Notes under the pieces: generated by a model
Told to the model about the DNA's origin: nothing
What the model saw: the letters and a program-made list of their open reading frames with translations, nothing else
Databases searched by the model: none
Part shown: positions 61,005 through 64,000 of the stretch, piece by piece
Layout: every line of letters begins with the position of its first letter
Numbering within the stretch: position 1 is the first letter of the stretch
Origin: Cyathus striatus
Taxonomy: Eukaryota > Basidiomycota > Agaricomycetes > Agaricales > Nidulariaceae
Direction: 5' to 3'
DNA: 64,000 bases
Assembly: GCA_025738555.1 (NCBI GenBank)
Contig: JAOVFP010000004.1
Coordinates: 5,642,001-5,706,000 of the forward strand
Program-made: the position numbers and the translations under genes

Positions 61005-61299
61005 AGAGATTGAAGTACAATAAAGCAGAGGTTAAGTGATGTACTCTGATGAGGGGGGAAAGGAAGGAACTTTACAGCACAGGTGCTTCTATATATGAGA
61101 TACAGCAAGATATCACAAGATTCAACTTATAAATAGCATGAGAGAAGAATTCATTTAAGTTTCCATATAGGTCCTGCTGTTCTCATCAACTGACAATTGC
61201 CAGGACAAGAATACCACAGGACCGAAATGAAAAGCCTCTGCCGAAGCAGAGAAAGACCAAAAATCATCCCACACACTAAGATGTGTGGGAATGTGCAGA

Positions 61300-62250
61300 C
61301 AGAGGGAAGACAGCACACGGCGCAACGAGAATATAGCAAGGGGGGGTATGCGCGGACAGAGAGGGAAGACAGCACAGGCACAACGCGAACATAGCGAGGG
61401 TATGCGCAGATAGAGGGAGAGGACGGGACAGGGTGAAACGAGCAAGAACAGAGGGGGGGGTACGTGCAGACAGAAGGGGAACACAACACGGTGCAAAACA
61501 AGAACATAGTGAGAGGGGGGGTACACGCAGACAGAGGGGAGAGGATAGGACATGGTGAAACGAGAACATAGCGAAGAGGGGGGGGGTACACGCGATGGAG
61601 GGGGGAAGACGACACACGGCGCAACGAGAACATAGCGAGGGGGTGAACACGCAGACAGGGGGAAGACGGCACATAGTCGACGCAACAACGTTACATGGCA
61701 CAACGTGAACATAACGAAAGGGGGTATGCGTATCTGCAGGGGGGGAGCACGCGCAGATGGAGGGGAAGATGGCACATAGTCGACATGACGACATTGCACG
61801 GGGCAACGTGAGCATAACGAGAGGGGGGTAAGCGTATCTGGGGGGGTGAATGTGCAGACGGAGGGGGGAAGACGGCACGATGTGGGCGTAGCGAGAGGGG
61901 GGTATGCACATCCGGGGGTGAGAACACGCAGACGAGAGGGGGGGCGGCACACAGTCAACGCAACAACGTTGCACGGTGCAACGTGAACATAACGAAAGGG
62001 GGTATCCACATCCAGGGGGAACGCGCAGATGGGGGGGAAGACAGTGCATAGTCGACATGACGACATTGCACGGCGCAACGTGAATATAGTGAGAGGGGGG
62101 TTATGCGCATCCGAGGGGGTGAACACGCAGACGGAGAGGGGAAGACAGCGCACAGTCGACACGGCGACGTTGCACGGCGCAACGTGAGCATAACGAGAGG
62201 GGGGGTAAGCGCATCCAGGGGGGTGAACACGCAGACGGAGGGAGGAAGAG
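61300..62250. repeat. G-rich minisatellite, about 100-120-bp unit
   Basis: Repeats of ACATAGTCGACATGACGACA, TTGCACGGCGCAACGTGAGC and ATAACGAGAGGGGGGTA recur about eight times, with G-runs of 4-9 on the plus strand. Several long minus-strand frames (for example 62162-61155) pass through because the unit lacks stops; their Pro/Cys/Ser-rich products are compositional. The array is much more GC-rich than its surroundings. Confidence 0.85.
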
Positions 62251-62288
62251 AGAGCGGAAAGGGTGGGGGAGGATGTTGTGCAGTGCGT

Positions 62289-62384
62289 CGAGAACGAGCA
62301 TTTGCGCTACAAGACAGAATCGCCCACGCGATGAATCGAGAACAAGCGTTTGCGCTACATGACAGAATCACCCACGCGTGTACC
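62289..62384. repeat. 48-bp tandem duplication
   Basis: CGAGAACGAGCATTTGCGCT at 62289 and CGAGAACAAGCGTTTGCGCT at 62337 start two copies of a 48-bp unit, each followed by ACA(A/T)GACAGAATC(G/A)CCCACGCG-type sequence. From 62385 to 62860 no further feature is supported; a minus-strand start MVEGRNDLLLGEIPT with a GTAAGT donor at about 62520-62470 may be a lone first exon. Confidence 0.7.
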
Positions 62385-62859
62385 AACATATGGTGTCATC
62401 GAAGATACACCTCTGTTGCTAAAAAAAAACTAGCGAGAACGAGTAAATGAAACATAAAAAAAAAACTTACTTGTTGGTATCTCCCCCAACAACAAATCGT
62501 TTCGACCCTCCACCATGTTCCAGACTTACAGCGAGAAGGGACAAGAAGAGAGCGAGGAGAGAGAGAGGAAGCGAGTCAAGGGAAAAGGGTGGGAAAGGGC
62601 GAAGAGGGGGAAAGTGGGGGGAGGAGCGAGTAACCAGTCCGGGTAATTCCACCAAATCCAAAAACCACGCACAGACCATTTGTGCACGGACCATGTCACA
62701 TGACATCACACGAGGGAACCGAAACCGAATACGAAAAACGCACGGACCATGTCACACGGTCACGTGATCTTCGATGCAGATCTTTGATGTGGACCAATGT
62801 TGTGTGGGAACTTGTGACAACAGAGTTTAATGTCAGAGAATGTACTGACAGCCCAGTGA

Positions 62860-63120
62860 CTTACTATCAAGAGATTCTCACTGGACTCTCTGAGATTCAT
62901 CTCACTATAGTATCACTGCACTCTCTGAGACTCTCACCCAATGAGAATTTGGTGAGATTTTAGTGAGATGAAAATTGTTTATTTTCTCAATGTAGTCTCA
63001 GTAAATTCTCAGTGAACTCTCTCTACACTCTCAGTACTATCACTAAAATTAACCTGGATTCTCACTGGAGTATCAGAGAGTCTCATGAGAATCTCACTGG
63101 ATTCTCCTGAGAATGTGGGT
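62860..63120. repeat. CTCACTGGACTCT repeat, second locus
   Basis: Interleaved words GATTCTCACTGGACTCTCTG, GAGTCTCAGAG and their inverses resemble the segment at 55086-55390. It lies directly before the 19-bp minisatellite. Confidence 0.65.
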
Positions 63121-63129
63121 CAGTGTAAT

Positions 63130-63850
63130 GTCCTCCCATAGTGTCACACTCAACCCATAGTGTCACACTCAACACTTAGTATCATGCTTAACCCTTAGTA
63201 TCACACTCAACCCTTAGTGTCACAATCAACACTTAGTATCATGCTTAACACTTAGTATCATGCTTAATGCAGAGTGTCACACTCAACCCTTAGTTTCACG
63301 CTTAATGCAGAGTGTCACACTCAACACTTAGTATCACGCTTAACACTTAGTGTCACACTCAACCCTTAGTGTCACACTTAATGCAGAATGTCACACTCAA
63401 CACTTAGTATCACACTCAACCCATAGTGTCACACTCAACCCTTAGTGTCACACTCAACCCTTAGTGTCACACTCAACTCTTAGTGTCACACTCAACACTT
63501 AGTATCATGCTTAACACTTAGTGTCACACTCAACCCATAGTGTCACACTCAACCTTTAGTGTCACACTCAACCCATAGTGTCACACTCAACACTTAGTAT
63601 CACGCTTCATGCAGAGTGTCACACTCAACCCATAGTGTCACGCTTAACCCTTAGTGTCACACTCAACCCTTAGTGTCACGCTTCATGCAGAGTGTCACAC
63701 TCAACCCTTAGTATCACACTCAACCCATAGTGTCACACTCAATGCTTAGTGTCACGCTTAACCCTTAGTGTCACAATCAATGTATAGTGTCACATTTAAA
63801 CCTTAGTGTCACGCTTAATGGAGAGTGTCACACTTAGTGCTTAGTATCAT
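63130..63850. repeat. 19-bp minisatellite (AGTGTCACACTCAACCCTT)
   Basis: About 37 copies with period 19. The unit is the inverse of the 12041-12830 repeat (conserved TAGTGTCACACTCAAC). Variants TGCAGAGTGTCACACTC and ATCATGCTTAAC alternate in higher-order fashion. Confidence 0.9.
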
Positions 63851-64000
63851 ACAATTTTCTATTCTAATTTTCTATAAGGAAATAAGTATAATAAGATTCT
63901 GTACAGATTCTTGTACAGAATCTGTACAGAATTTTTCAGGTCTGTAATGCGGAATTCTGCGGAATCCGCACGGAATTTTTGATTCTGTGCAGAATCTGTG
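63851..64000. mobile_element. Terminus of the minisatellite element, inverted copy, cut by the window end
   Basis: The inverse of this segment matches 11880-12055 (GGAATTCCGCATTACAGACC-like text, then TTCTGTACAGAAT and TTATTATACTTATTTCCTT) in the same order relative to the 19-bp array. The outer end lies beyond 64000. Confidence 0.8.

Noticed and set aside
61155..62389. Five long minus-strand frames with Pro/Cys/Ser-rich products (up to 335 codons)
   Set aside because: All pass through the G-rich minisatellite and overlap in different frames; no domain or splice evidence.

Overview
The window looks like nuclear DNA from a repeat-rich filamentous fungus, most likely an Agaricomycete (mushroom-forming basidiomycete). 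Pointers are GT-AG introns of roughly 50 nt, a CxC5/CxC6 'KDZ-associated' cysteine-cluster gene, a DDE_Tnp_4 (PIF/Harbinger) transposase and hAT transposases of fungal type, Ty3/gypsy Gag and Pol relics, and a fungal HMG-box gene. No rRNA, CRISPR array or bacterial-type operon is visible. Species was not determined.

Layout. 0.4-2.7 kb: decayed Ty3/gypsy gag (-). 3.0-4.6 kb: hAT-type non-autonomous element with a perfect 8-bp target duplication, carrying a captured piece of the HMG-box gene found at 21.4-22.2 kb. 5.3-6.0 kb: 69-bp minisatellite. 9.3-10.5 kb: MULE-type MITE with a 9-bp target duplication. 11.8-13.0 kb: inverted-repeat element filled with a 19-bp minisatellite. 13.0-17.1 kb: Harbinger transposase (+) and a convergent companion-like gene (-), separated by a 1.5-kb hAT-type MITE that also carries a 19-bp minisatellite. 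18.1-18.6 kb: TA-flanked MITE. 20.5-25.1 kb: HMG-box gene amid a local segmental duplication. 27.9-30.3 kb: nearly intact hAT transposase gene (-). 31.96-37.6 kb: a MULE-like element into which a 4.1-kb hAT element with a seven-exon transposase (+) has inserted; both insertions keep perfect target duplications. 39-46 kb: mostly non-coding, with a foldback element, tRNA-Asp-like SINE modules and one relic gene. 48.7-50.8 kb: decayed gene with Zn2Cys6-like cysteine spacing and a KG tail (+). 50.9-53.0 kb: large foldback element. 53.0-55.1 kb: Ty3/gypsy pol fragment (-) interrupted by a 692-bp MITE. 55.7-58.2 kb: CxC5/CxC6 gene (-) with a homopolymer frameshift. 58.8-61.0 kb: four-exon gene of unknown function (-), the most intact long coding unit. 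61.3-62.3 kb: G-rich minisatellite. 63.1-64.0 kb: a second, inverted copy of the 19-bp-minisatellite element, running off the window.

Two themes link the parts. First, in-frame stops in the transposon genes are mostly TGA, often where arginine (CGA) would be expected, which fits C-to-T decay at CpG sites. Second, several unrelated inverted-repeat elements share one architecture: diverged inverted termini around a short-period minisatellite. The candidate intact host-type genes are the HMG-box gene and the four-exon gene at 58.8-61.0 kb.
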